NCBI GenBank assembly: GCA_017531765.1
Contig: JAFXKJ010000090.1
Location: 1-34,645 of the forward strand
Direction: 5' to 3'
Source of the DNA: Clostridia bacterium
GTDB lineage: Bacteria; Bacillota; Clostridia; Oscillospirales; CAG-272
DNA length: 34,645 bases
The position numbers and the translations under genes are program-made. This document shows, piece by piece, positions 1 through 7,082 of the stretch (positions are counted from its first letter, which is position 1; each line of letters starts with the position of its first letter). The notes beneath the pieces were generated by a model, which was not told the DNA's origin, did not search any database, and saw only the letters and a list, made by a program, of their open reading frames with translations.

Positions 1-67
1 CTCCGCTGAGATATGCTTTCACTGCTTTTAATTTTAGTTCTACAGTGTACTTCTTCAACTTTTGCAT
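1..67 (-). CDS. IS3-type transposase OrfA, N-terminus only (runs off the window)
   Basis: On the minus strand an ATG at 67-65 opens a frame that reads MQKLKKYTVELKLKAVKAY and continues off the window edge. The pattern K-K-Y-x-x-E-L-K-L-x-A-V-x-x-Y is typical of the first helix of the helix-turn-helix in OrfA of IS3-family elements, the DNA-binding half of a two-frame transposase. The Shine-Dalgarno AAGGGG lies about 9 nt upstream, inside the 3' arm of a hairpin. The other end of the window carries a related frame, which supports the call. Family assignment rests on 22 residues, so the subgroup is open. Confidence 0.7.
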   Translation of the reverse strand, partial: MQKLKKYTVELKLKAVKAYLSG

Positions 68-140
68 AAAAATATTCCCCTTAGAGTACTCTTGAAAACT
101 TTTCGTTTTTTCAAGTGTCTACTCTAAGGGGATTATATCA
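1..140 (-). mobile_element. Left-hand IS3-family insertion sequence end, pointing out of the window
   Basis: From 140 down to 1 on the minus strand the sequence opens TGATATAATCCCCTTA, as does the element at 34505 on the plus strand. This common point is taken as the element's terminus. An imperfect hairpin follows at about 79-131: arms CCCCTTAGAGTA and TACTCTAAGGGG (12 perfect pairs), then CTTGAAAA pairing with TTTTCAAG above a small internal loop. OrfA starts just after it. The terminus contains TGATATAAT, which resembles an extended -10. Only this end is visible, so completeness and target duplication cannot be judged. Confidence 0.7.
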
Positions 141-213
141 CTTGGATCTGTCGGGGTTGATTCTTTTACTTTATGCGGAATTAATTCGTTATACAGCTGT
201 AATCTGATCTGTG

Positions 214-269
214 AATTCTCAGTTAGCATTTCCAAGCTTTTTATAGCTGTTTTATTCGAACTGAGAATT
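214..269. repeat. 11-bp inverted repeat at the 3' end of the ABC exporter operon
   Basis: AATTCTCAGTT (214-224) and AACTGAGAATT (259-269) are perfect inverted copies 34 nt apart. The second arm lies in the last codons of the exporter gene and the first lies beyond its stop. It could stabilise or end the minus-strand transcript, but no T-run follows, so a classical terminator is not supported. The rest of the gap between the IS end (140) and the stop codon (252) shows nothing I recognise. Confidence 0.45.
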
Positions 270-2096
270 GAAAAGAGTGTAATAGAATCCCTTTAATTCC
301 ATCAGGGTATCGTGATTACCCGCTTCCGTGATTTTTCCGTCGCGGAGAACGAGGATAATATCAGCGTTCTGAATGGTAGAGAGGCGGTGAGCGATAACAA
401 AACAGGTTTTACTGCTCATCAGACGGTTCATTGCTTCCTGGATTTTTATTTCGGTCCTTGAGTCTACGTTTGATGTTGCCTCGTCAAGAATGAGCATCTC
501 CGAATCTGCGAGGAATGCGCGGGCTATGGTAATTAACTGCTTCTGACCCTTTGAAATATTCACCCCGTCGTCTGAGATCACAGTGTCGTAACCCTCGGGG
601 AGGCTTTCGATGAAGGTATCAATCCGCGAGTTTACCGCAGCAGCTTTAACCTCTTCAAGGGTGGCATCTTCTTTACCGTAGGCTATATTGTCAAAAATTG
701 TACCGTGAAAGAGCCAAGTGTCCTGAAGGACCATGGTAAAAGCTTTTCTGAGAGACCGCCTCGTAATGTGACGAATGTCAACTCCGTCAAGTAAGATACT
801 GCCGCCGTCAACGTCGTAAAACCGCATAAGCAGATTAATTATTGTTGTTTTACCTGCTCCTGTGGGACCGACGATAGCCACCGTCTGTCCGGGCTTTACG
901 TCAATTGAAATATCCTTAAGAATTTGTTTTTCGGAAACGTATCCGAATGTTACGTTTGCGAGTTTTACGTTGCCGTTAACGTTGTCGGCAGTTAGAGCAT
1001 CCTTGCTGTCCGGAATTTCAGTGGGTTCATCAAGAATTCTGAAAACACGCTCAGCCGCTGAGAATGCTGACTGAAACTCGTGAAGAATATTCGCAAATTC
1101 ATTTATTGGGCCTGCAAACTTGCGTGAATACTGAACGAACTGTCCAACCCCGCCGATGGTCAAAAAGAAGACAGAACCGGCTTTAACCATGCCGTTTGAA
1201 GACAGCATAAACAGAATTCCGCCAAGTATCATCACCAAAGAAAGGGAAAGATTGTTTATGAAGTTTACGGAGGGACCGAGTGTCGCTCCGTAATATTCGG
1301 CTTTGTAATATGCATCCATCGCTTCCTTGTTGCGTTCTCCGAAACGTCTTCCTATCTCGTCCTCTCGGTTGTATGCGCGAATGGTGTTACATCCCGACAG
1401 CATTTCCTCTGCATATGCATTAAGCTCGCCAAGCTTTGCGCTTCTCGCGGAGAAAAGGGGTCTGACCTTCTTTGAACGGTAGCGTGTAAAGATTATCGAG
1501 GCGGGCACTGTGACGGCAAATACAGCGATCAGAGGCTTTGAAATACTCCACATGAATATGAGAGACCCCACCACCGTATAAAGGCTTGTCATGACCTGTA
1601 CGAGATCGTGGGAGAGGGAAGAGTTGATGGTGTCGATGTCGTAGGAGATCCTGCTTATCACGTCACCAACCGCGTGAGTGTCAAAATAGCTTACGGGAAG
1701 AGTTGTCAGCTTTTCGAATACCTGCCGTCTCATAGTATACGTGATCTTTTGGCTGATTTTGATCATCAGCACTGCAAGCAGATAAGAAGTTATGGCTGCA
1801 GTTGCGTAGCAGAGGATCATTTTCAATATATTCAGCTTTACCGTATCGAACTGTACTCCGCTTTTGTTTGCTATGGCATCAATGGCTTCTCCCGAATAAA
1901 GGGGACCGAGAAGGGAAAGGTGGTTAGAGATAAGGGTGAGGATGACAGCTGTCAGAAACATGGGGTAATACGCAAGAACGTATTTGGAAAGTCTGATAAA
2001 TACACCTTTTGCGGTTTTTTTGTCAAGCTTATTGCTGCTGTGTTTGTTCGGATTGTTTGCCGCTGCAGGATTTCGTGTAAAATTACCTCTATTCAA
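252..2096 (-). CDS. Heterodimeric ABC exporter subunit, catalytic-site ATPase half
   Basis: This is a 614-residue half-transporter: an N-terminal extension, a six-helix type IV exporter membrane domain (about 35-345), then an ATPase domain. Visible motifs are Walker A GPTGAGKTT (410-418), the Q-loop Gln458, a deviant signature ISKGQ (514-518), Walker B LILDE with the catalytic Glu539, and the switch His570. The partner encoded just upstream has a canonical signature but lacks the Glu and His. The pair therefore forms one active and one degenerate ATP site, as in TM287/288, BmrCD and LmrCD-type drug or lipid exporters. The start is TTG at 2096, supported by GGGAGG 8 nt upstream, and overlaps the partner's stop by 8 bp. 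It is third in a MarR-controlled operon. The substrate cannot be read from the sequence; multidrug efflux is an inference from the MarR gene. Confidence 0.92.
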   Translation of the reverse strand: MNRGNFTRNPAAANNPNKHSSNKLDKKTAKGVFIRLSKYVLAYYPMFLTAVILTLISNHLSLLGPLYSGEAIDAIANKSGVQFDTVKLNILKMILCYATAAITSYLLAVLMIKISQKITYTMRRQVFEKLTTLPVSYFDTHAVGDVISRISYDIDTINSSLSHDLVQVMTSLYTVVGSLIFMWSISKPLIAVFAVTVPASIIFTRYRSKKVRPLFSARSAKLGELNAYAEEMLSGCNTIRAYNREDEIGRRFGERNKEAMDAYYKAEYYGATLGPSVNFINNLSLSLVMILGGILFMLSSNGMVKAGSVFFLTIGGVGQFVQYSRKFAGPINEFANILHEFQSAFSAAERVFRILDEPTEIPDSKDALTADNVNGNVKLANVTFGYVSEKQILKDISIDVKPGQTVAIVGPTGAGKTTIINLLMRFYDVDGGSILLDGVDIRHITRRSLRKAFTMVLQDTWLFHGTIFDNIAYGKEDATLEEVKAAAVNSRIDTFIESLPEGYDTVISDDGVNISKGQKQLITIARAFLADSEMLILDEATSNVDSRTEIKIQEAMNRLMSSKTCFVIAHRLSTIQNADIILVLRDGKITEAGNHDTLMELKGFYYTLFNSQFE

Positions 2097-3813
2097 CTAT
2101 AGCACCTCCCACCTGAGAATCGCTGATCTCTCTGTATTCAAGACAAGTTTTTAACAGCTCATCATGTGTACCGATACCAATGATCTTTCCTTTATCGAGG
2201 ACTACGATAACGTCACAGCTCATAACCGAGCTCACTCTTTGAGCCACGGTTATAACTGTTGTGCTTGACAGCTCCTCTGCAAGTGCCCGTCTGAGCATTG
2301 CATCGGTTTTGTAATCAAGGGCGGATGAGCTGTCGTCAAGTATGAGAATTTCGGGTTCTGCGGCAATTGCGCGGGCAATGAGGAGCCTCTGCTTCTGACC
2401 TCCCGAAATATTTGTACCCTTTTGAGACAGAATATGAGAATACCCGTCGTCAAACGACGAAATAAACTCGTGAGCTTGCGCGATCCTTGCGGCTTTTTCT
2501 ACGTTCTCATGAGAAATGGGACGACCGAGCTTTATATTTTCTTCAATGGTATCAGCATACAAAAAATCGTACTGCATGGCGATCCCGAATTTTCGATAAA
2601 GCTCATCGGGCGGTATGGTCTTGACGTTTCTGCCGTCAATTAAGACTTCGCCCTTTTGCGGATCATAGAATCTCAGTAGCATTTTAGTCAGAGTAGACTT
2701 TCCGCTTCCCGTTGAGCCGATGATCCCAAGCTTTTCGCCTTTTTTGAGGCGTATATTTATATCTTCAAGATCATTTTGCTTCCCGAGATATGAAAACGAC
2801 AGACCGTTGAACTCAATATGGTAATCTGACTCTCTCAACGGGTACTCGTCACAGCTTTCGGTCTTGATTTCCGAGCTTGTGTTAAGGACCTCAGCGATCC
2901 TGTTTGCTGAAGCCGCCGATTTTGTGTACATAACGAACATTCGGGTAACGGTCATCATCGCCATTGAGATCTGAGTGAAATACTGCATGAAAGCAATGAC
3001 CGTCGCAGGAGAAGACTTACCGACAGAGACCCGCGAAGCACTCAGTGCTATTACAGCAACGATACCGAAATTCATAAGCATAGTAAGTATGGGATTAACG
3101 CTTCCCATGATAATTCCGGCTTTGGTCTCATCCTTTACAAGGGATGAGTTTACATCGTTAAATCTTCTGTGCTCCGTCTCGGTTTTTGACAATGCCTTAA
3201 TTACTCTGATTCCCTGAATGTCCTCTCTTACAACCCGCACCATTCGGTCGACGGATCTCTGAACCTTTGCATACAGTGGCACACCCTTGCCGGAAATGAA
3301 GTACACTGTGAGAAAAATAAACGGAAGTATGGCGAGCATTGTAAGTGAGAGATATGTATCGATGATCAGGGTAATTCCGATACCGCCGATGAGAAGAATA
3401 GGAGCTCGCACGCCCATTCGCTGCATCATTCCCACAAAATTGTGTACGTTATAAGTGTCGGTAGTGATTCTTGATTCAAGAGAGGGAACAGTAAAGCTGT
3501 CGGTTTGAGATGCCGACAGACGGAGAGTGGAGGCAAAAAGGTCTCGTCTGATATTCTCGGAAAAGTTTCGCGAAACCTTTGACGCCATTCTGTTTGCTAT
3601 GATGTTGAGAATGCACGCAGAAAGCGCGCACGTAACCATCAAGCCGCCCCATAGGAGTATCTGAGAGACACTGCGCTTTAATACTACAACTTCAAGAATA
3701 TGAGTCAGTATCAGTGGGAGGAACAGTTCAACTACTGTACCGAGAACTTTTACGGTAAACCCGACAGACATTCTCTTTGCGTACGGTCTGAGATATTTTA
3801 ATAGGGTTTTCAC
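2089..3813 (-). CDS. Heterodimeric ABC exporter subunit, degenerate-site half
   Basis: This 574-residue half-transporter has a membrane domain at about 1-310 and an ATPase domain at about 330-574. It has Walker A GSTGSGKST (366-374), Gln414 in the Q-loop and a canonical signature ISGGQ (469-473). Walker B reads LILDD, with Asp494 where the catalytic glutamate belongs, and the switch histidine is Gln525. Both changes mark the degenerate nucleotide site of known heterodimeric exporters, and they match the deviant signature of the partner that faces this site. The start is GTG at 3813, whose GTGA overlaps the stop of the MarR gene, so translation is probably coupled. It would act in the cytoplasmic membrane with the 252-2096 product. 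Confidence 0.92.
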   Translation of the reverse strand: MKTLLKYLRPYAKRMSVGFTVKVLGTVVELFLPLILTHILEVVVLKRSVSQILLWGGLMVTCALSACILNIIANRMASKVSRNFSENIRRDLFASTLRLSASQTDSFTVPSLESRITTDTYNVHNFVGMMQRMGVRAPILLIGGIGITLIIDTYLSLTMLAILPFIFLTVYFISGKGVPLYAKVQRSVDRMVRVVREDIQGIRVIKALSKTETEHRRFNDVNSSLVKDETKAGIIMGSVNPILTMLMNFGIVAVIALSASRVSVGKSSPATVIAFMQYFTQISMAMMTVTRMFVMYTKSAASANRIAEVLNTSSEIKTESCDEYPLRESDYHIEFNGLSFSYLGKQNDLEDINIRLKKGEKLGIIGSTGSGKSTLTKMLLRFYDPQKGEVLIDGRNVKTIPPDELYRKFGIAMQYDFLYADTIEENIKLGRPISHENVEKAARIAQAHEFISSFDDGYSHILSQKGTNISGGQKQRLLIARAIAAEPEILILDDSSSALDYKTDAMLRRALAEELSSTTVITVAQRVSSVMSCDVIVVLDKGKIIGIGTHDELLKTCLEYREISDSQVGGAIVE

Positions 3814-4253
3814 GAGTTGTCATCCCCCTTTACTGTAACGTAGTTATCGGCTTTGACGGTGATCTTGTCAAGTAACAAGTGAAGAGTCTCACGTTCATCT
3901 TCACTTAAAGCACTGCTGAGATAGGCGTCCCATCCAAGGACAATTTCTTTGACCGCAGGTAAAATTTCAAGCATTTTTTCCGTGGGATAAACATTAGAGA
4001 TCCTTTTGTCATTTTCACCTGTAATTCGTTTAACATACCCGTGCTGTTCCAAAAAGCTGAGATGCCTTGTAACACCGCTTTTGTTTACACACAAGTGACG
4101 GGCAAGCTCGTCCTGCGACATTCCGGGATTCCCTGATATTGCAAGCACGTAGCTGTGGTGACAAGGACTGAGGGGCGTACCCTTCAGCTTGTTCGAACGG
4201 TAAACTCCCTCGGCACGGCTTAAGATATTGATCTTTCTCATCAACGTTGCCAT
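3810..4253 (-). CDS. MarR-family transcriptional regulator, first gene of the exporter operon
   Basis: The 147-residue protein has the MarR layout: an N-terminal helix, a winged helix-turn-helix at about 30-92 (recognition region SQDELARHLCVNKSGVTRHL, wing around GENDKR) and a C-terminal dimerisation helix. MarR proteins bind palindromes as dimers and usually repress the operon they lead, releasing when a ligand binds. I chose ATG 4253 because AAGGAG lies 8 nt upstream. A GTG three codons earlier at 4262 would leave no spacing from that SD. A perfect 12-bp palindrome overlaps the -10 of its promoter, so autorepression of the regulator and the two exporter genes is the likely circuit. The inducer is unknown. 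Confidence 0.9.
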   Translation of the reverse strand: MATLMRKINILSRAEGVYRSNKLKGTPLSPCHHSYVLAISGNPGMSQDELARHLCVNKSGVTRHLSFLEQHGYVKRITGENDKRISNVYPTEKMLEILPAVKEIVLGWDAYLSSALSEDERETLHLLLDKITVKADNYVTVKGDDNS

Positions 4254-4270
4254 TTGCTTCACTCCTTAAA

Positions 4271-4296
4271 ATAATAGTTGCGCACGCAACTATTAT
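4271..4296. promoter_or_regulatory. Operator palindrome of the MarR gene
   Basis: ATAATAGTTGCG (4271-4282) and CGCAACTATTAT (4285-4296) form a perfect 12-bp inverted repeat with a 2-bp centre. It overlaps the -10 hexamer of the MarR promoter and lies 18 nt before the start codon. The size, symmetry and place fit a MarR dimer site that blocks polymerase. It is seen directly; the protein-site pairing is inferred. Confidence 0.8.
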
Positions 4297-4320
4297 ACCA
4301 TAAAAAACGTTTATTGTCAA
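4292..4320 (-). promoter_or_regulatory. Consensus sigma-A promoter of the MarR-exporter operon
   Basis: Read on the minus strand, TTGACA (4320-4315) is followed after exactly 17 bp by TATAAT (4297-4292). Both hexamers match the sigma-A consensus fully. So strong a promoter with an operator on its -10 suggests an operon that is normally repressed and strongly inducible. Confidence 0.85.
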
Positions 4321-4392
4321 TATTGACTATTTTTAACTGTAGATTTTCTTAGATATTTCACAATGATTTTTCCATAAAATGATAAAAATATC

Positions 4393-4421
4393 TTGCCAAG
4401 TAAAAACGAGTGTGATATAAT
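4393..4421 (+). promoter_or_regulatory. Promoter of the alanine dehydrogenase gene
   Basis: TTGCCA (4393-4398) and TATAAT (4416-4421) are 17 bp apart, and the -10 is preceded by TGA, giving an extended -10. The ald start codon is 40 nt downstream with AGGAGA at 4448-4453. It is divergent from the MarR promoter. Confidence 0.7.
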
Positions 4422-4461
4422 ATGTATTATTCTTTTTTAGAAGATTCAGGAGATTGAATTT

Positions 4462-5574
4462 ATGATAATCGGAACACCTAAAGAACTTAAAAATAATGAA
4501 TTCCGTGTAGGTCTTACACCTGACAACGTTGCGGTTTTTGTATCAAAGGGACATAGCGTTCTCATCGAAAAGGGTGCGGGCGAAGGTGCGGCTTTCACAG
4601 ACGAAGAGTATAGAAATGCAGGCGCTGAGATCGTAGATAGCGGCGCTGAGGTATATGCGAAAGCCGATATGATCATCAAGGTAAAGGAGCCCGAAGAGTG
4701 CGAATATGAGCTTCTCCGCGAGGGACAGATCCTTTATACATACCTTCATCTTGCTCCCAACCGTCCTCTTACCGAAACACTCATGAGCAAGAAGGTAAAG
4801 GCAGTTGCATACGAGACCATCACAGATGCCGATGGTAACCTCCCCTGCCTCAGACCTATGAGTCAGATCGCAGGACGTCTCAGTATCCAGGAAGGTGCAA
4901 AGTACCTTGAGAGATGCTTCGGCGGACGCGGACTCCTTCTCGGCGGTGTTCCCGGCGTTGAAAGAGGTAACGTTGTGATCATCGGCGGTGGTATCGCAGG
5001 TACGTTCGCCGCAAAGGTTGCGGTAGGTATGGATGCACAGGTTACACTTCTTGACGTAAACCATAACAGACTTGCATATCTTGACGATGTGTTCGGATCA
5101 TCCATCACAACTCTCTACAGCACAGAGGCAAACATCAGAAAGTCTCTCGCTGAGGCGGACCTTGTTATCGGCTCCGTTCTTATTCCCGGCGGGTCAACAC
5201 CCAAGCTCGTACGCCGTGAGCATCTTAAGATCATGAAGCCCGGCGCAGTTATCGTTGACATTGCTATCGACCAGGGCGGCTGCTGTGAGTCCTCTCACGT
5301 AACAACTCACGCTGACCCCGTATTTATCGAGGAGGGAATCGTTCACTACTGTGTAGGAAATATGCCCGGCGCAGTACCGAGAACGTCCACCATCGCTCTT
5401 ACCAATACTACAATGAAGTATGCGGTAATGATCGCTGATAAGGGTCTTGAAAGAGCTTGCGCAAGAGACGCAGGTCTTGCAAACGGACTTAATATATACG
5501 GCGGAAAGTGCACCAACGAAAACGTTGCACGCAGCCTTGACCTTGAATACGTTCCCGCAGCCAAGGTTATTTAA
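4462..5574 (+). CDS. ald: Alanine dehydrogenase
   Basis: It catalyses reversible NAD-dependent oxidative deamination of L-alanine to pyruvate and ammonia. The 370-residue length is that of the family. Residues aligning with known catalytic positions are present: Lys75 in IIKVKEPEE, His96 in YTYLHLAPN and Asp270 in VDIAIDQGG. The NAD-binding glycine motif GGGIAG is at 175-180. The protein starts MIIGTPKELKNNEFRVGLTP, the usual N-terminus. The gene is monocistronic, with its own promoter and a strong terminator 10 nt after the stop. It supports alanine catabolism or nitrogen and redox balance in a fermenting cell. The start is fixed by AGGAGA 8 nt upstream of the ATG. Confidence 0.97.
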   Translation: MIIGTPKELKNNEFRVGLTPDNVAVFVSKGHSVLIEKGAGEGAAFTDEEYRNAGAEIVDSGAEVYAKADMIIKVKEPEECEYELLREGQILYTYLHLAPNRPLTETLMSKKVKAVAYETITDADGNLPCLRPMSQIAGRLSIQEGAKYLERCFGGRGLLLGGVPGVERGNVVIIGGGIAGTFAAKVAVGMDAQVTLLDVNHNRLAYLDDVFGSSITTLYSTEANIRKSLAEADLVIGSVLIPGGSTPKLVRREHLKIMKPGAVIVDIAIDQGGCCESSHVTTHADPVFIEEGIVHYCVGNMPGAVPRTSTIALTNTTMKYAVMIADKGLERACARDAGLANGLNIYGGKCTNENVARSLDLEYVPAAKVI

Positions 5575-5583
5575 GTTAATAAT

Positions 5584-5622
5584 AAACTTCGTCGCAGATG
5601 GTTCACATCTGCGACGAAGTTT
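5584..5622. terminator. Bidirectional terminator between ald and the sigma-factor gene
   Basis: A perfect 17-bp stem (5584-5600 with 5606-5622) has a 5-nt loop and ends in AAA on one side and TTT on the other. It sits 9 nt after the ald stop, and the stop of the convergent minus-strand gene touches its right edge at 5623. It can end both transcripts. Confidence 0.9.
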
Positions 5623-6915
5623 TTACAGCGCATATTCGCTTATACGGTCTTCGATCAGTCGGTACTCAATATCGTTGACGATAAGTTTTGGATTATCAGC
5701 ACTGCTACGCTTCAATTCATCGCTGTACCACTCGGTCTGCATGATGTTGTCAACGGATTCATACCGGCGCATAAGCACGAGCCTGCCGTTTGTGTCAACG
5801 TAATTTTCGGAAACATACGTATTGTCTCTAACGTATATGAACTTGATCGTTTCAAATGTTTTGTCCACGACAGTTACGTCGTAGGTTCCCATGGTGTACC
5901 TGATATTATATTCGTCTATAAATATCTTATCATCAACAACCTTGGGCGGATTTTCTTTGATCAGCAAGGGTCTGCCGTGAACACGGTCATTTCCGTTTAC
6001 CGCAACGTCAAAGTCTTCCTCCAAAAACGTATATATCGCTGTGGGATAGTCATCATCCGCATCACAGTCGCACACTATCGTTGCGAGAGTGCGAACGTAC
6101 TCGTCAGTTAATTGAGCGATCCAGATACATTCGTTTTTGTAAAGCTTTCCTGCTTTAACGTTGTAGGTGTCTCTGCAGATCTTTACTCCCGGTACCTCGT
6201 GTACGGTAGCCGCTTTGGGAACGTAGCAGGTCGAAACAAGTGATAATTTTTTATCGGGATATCTGTACGTACCTTCGGAATTTTTGTTTCCTATCTGTGG
6301 AATAATGAATTCTTCATCGAGACATTTTATCTCCGCAAACGGACGGGAGCTTTCTTGAATGATAATAACAGGCATTTCGGCAGGGAAGGGGTAGGTAAAG
6401 TCTTTCTTTGACATATGTTTTCTTCCTTTCTCAAACATAGAGATTTCATCGGGAGAACAAAGATTTCGGAAATTCTTTTTAGCGTAGTGCAGGCGGCTTT
6501 TGACCGTTCCAAGGGGAATATTTAGCGCTTCTGCAATTTCATTTTGCTTATATCCCTGCATTGTAAGCTTCAATATTTCCGCAGATTCGCGGGGAAGCAT
6601 ACCGAGCACGCTTATCACAAAGTTGTCAAGCTGAAACGTGGTGTCAGCTACATCTCCAATGGCTTCAAGTGACACGATATCGTCACCGTATTTCCGCCGA
6701 AACCACATATTGCACTGATTTTTGGCTATTGACAGTATCCATGTCTTGAAATTGTCTTTGTTTTTTAACTTGCCGAAGCCAACGTACGCCGCGCAAAATG
6801 TTTCCTGAATTACGTCGTCCGCGTCAAAGCTGCTCGGCAATCTGAAGTTGACGTAACGTTCAATGATAATGCGGTGCTTGTCAAGCAGTGCTTCAAAGCT
6901 AAATTCCGTTTCCAT
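5623..6915 (-). CDS. ECF-type sigma-70 family factor with a long unrecognised C-terminal domain
   Basis: Of 430 residues, the first ~155 form a compact sigma factor. Region 2 spans about 12-80 (DADDVIQETFCAAYVGF, then NFKTWILSIAKNQCNMW). Region 4 spans about 97-153 (LPRESAEILKLTMQGYKQ, EIAEALNIPLGTVKSRLHYA). Residues ~170-430 are rich in beta-strand-like and aromatic stretches, have no membrane segment, and resemble nothing I can name. ECF factors normally end after region 4, so this tail may sense a signal or control the factor in cis. No anti-sigma gene is adjacent. The start ATG 6915 follows AAAGGAGG; a frame opening at 7023 lacks an SD. An internal ATG at 6414 with its own SD could release the C-terminal part alone. 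The target promoters are unknown. Confidence 0.8.
   Translation of the reverse strand: METEFSFEALLDKHRIIIERYVNFRLPSSFDADDVIQETFCAAYVGFGKLKNKDNFKTWILSIAKNQCNMWFRRKYGDDIVSLEAIGDVADTTFQLDNFVISVLGMLPRESAEILKLTMQGYKQNEIAEALNIPLGTVKSRLHYAKKNFRNLCSPDEISMFEKGRKHMSKKDFTYPFPAEMPVIIIQESSRPFAEIKCLDEEFIIPQIGNKNSEGTYRYPDKKLSLVSTCYVPKAATVHEVPGVKICRDTYNVKAGKLYKNECIWIAQLTDEYVRTLATIVCDCDADDDYPTAIYTFLEEDFDVAVNGNDRVHGRPLLIKENPPKVVDDKIFIDEYNIRYTMGTYDVTVVDKTFETIKFIYVRDNTYVSENYVDTNGRLVLMRRYESVDNIMQTEWYSDELKRSSADNPKLIVNDIEYRLIEDRISEYAL
6412..6430 (-). promoter_or_regulatory. Internal Shine-Dalgarno and in-frame start before the sigma-factor tail
   Basis: On the minus strand GAAAGGAAG (6430-6422) precedes an in-frame ATG (6414-6412) by 7 nt. 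This is good ribosome-binding geometry and falls exactly at the junction between the sigma regions and the extra domain (Met168). It may be a relic of two fused genes, a working second start, or chance in a lysine-rich linker. Confidence 0.35.
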
Positions 6916-7016
6916 AAGTCCTCCTTTCGCTTTATTAAAACCGGTTTCACATATTAAGTTGCTTTTTCGTGCGAAAAGGTTCACGTTTATTTTAATTTTA
7001 TTGAAAAAATTAAACT

Positions 7017-7047
7017 CTCCCACTCAGATTATTACCGAATGGGGGAG
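7017..7047 (-). terminator. Probable terminator after rqcH
   Basis: On the minus strand CTCCCCCATTC (7047-7037) pairs with GAGTGGGAG (7025-7017) through a 9-bp stem with a 2-nt bulge. It is followed by a T-rich run including TTTAATTTTTT. It lies about 35 nt beyond the rqcH stop and before the sigma-factor gene. The rest of 6916-7082 is leader sequence with a short TTTTCG/CGAAAA inverted repeat at 6964-6977 and no clear sigma-A promoter. Confidence 0.5.
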
Positions 7048-7082
7048 CCTTTTCGTACTATTTCGTTTCCTTTATAAAACCA

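Noticed and set aside
1608..2102. 164-codon open frame on the plus strand opposite the ABC exporter gene
   Set aside because: It lies wholly antisense to a clear ABC membrane domain, has no SD and no recognisable motif.
4543..5064. 173-codon open frame on the minus strand opposite ald
   Set aside because: It is antisense to a catalytic domain with all expected residues; a shadow of ald codon use.
6916..7023. 36-codon N-terminal extension of the sigma-factor gene
   Set aside because: The frame is open but lacks an SD, while ATG 6915 has AAAGGAGG directly upstream and gives a normal sigma N-terminus.
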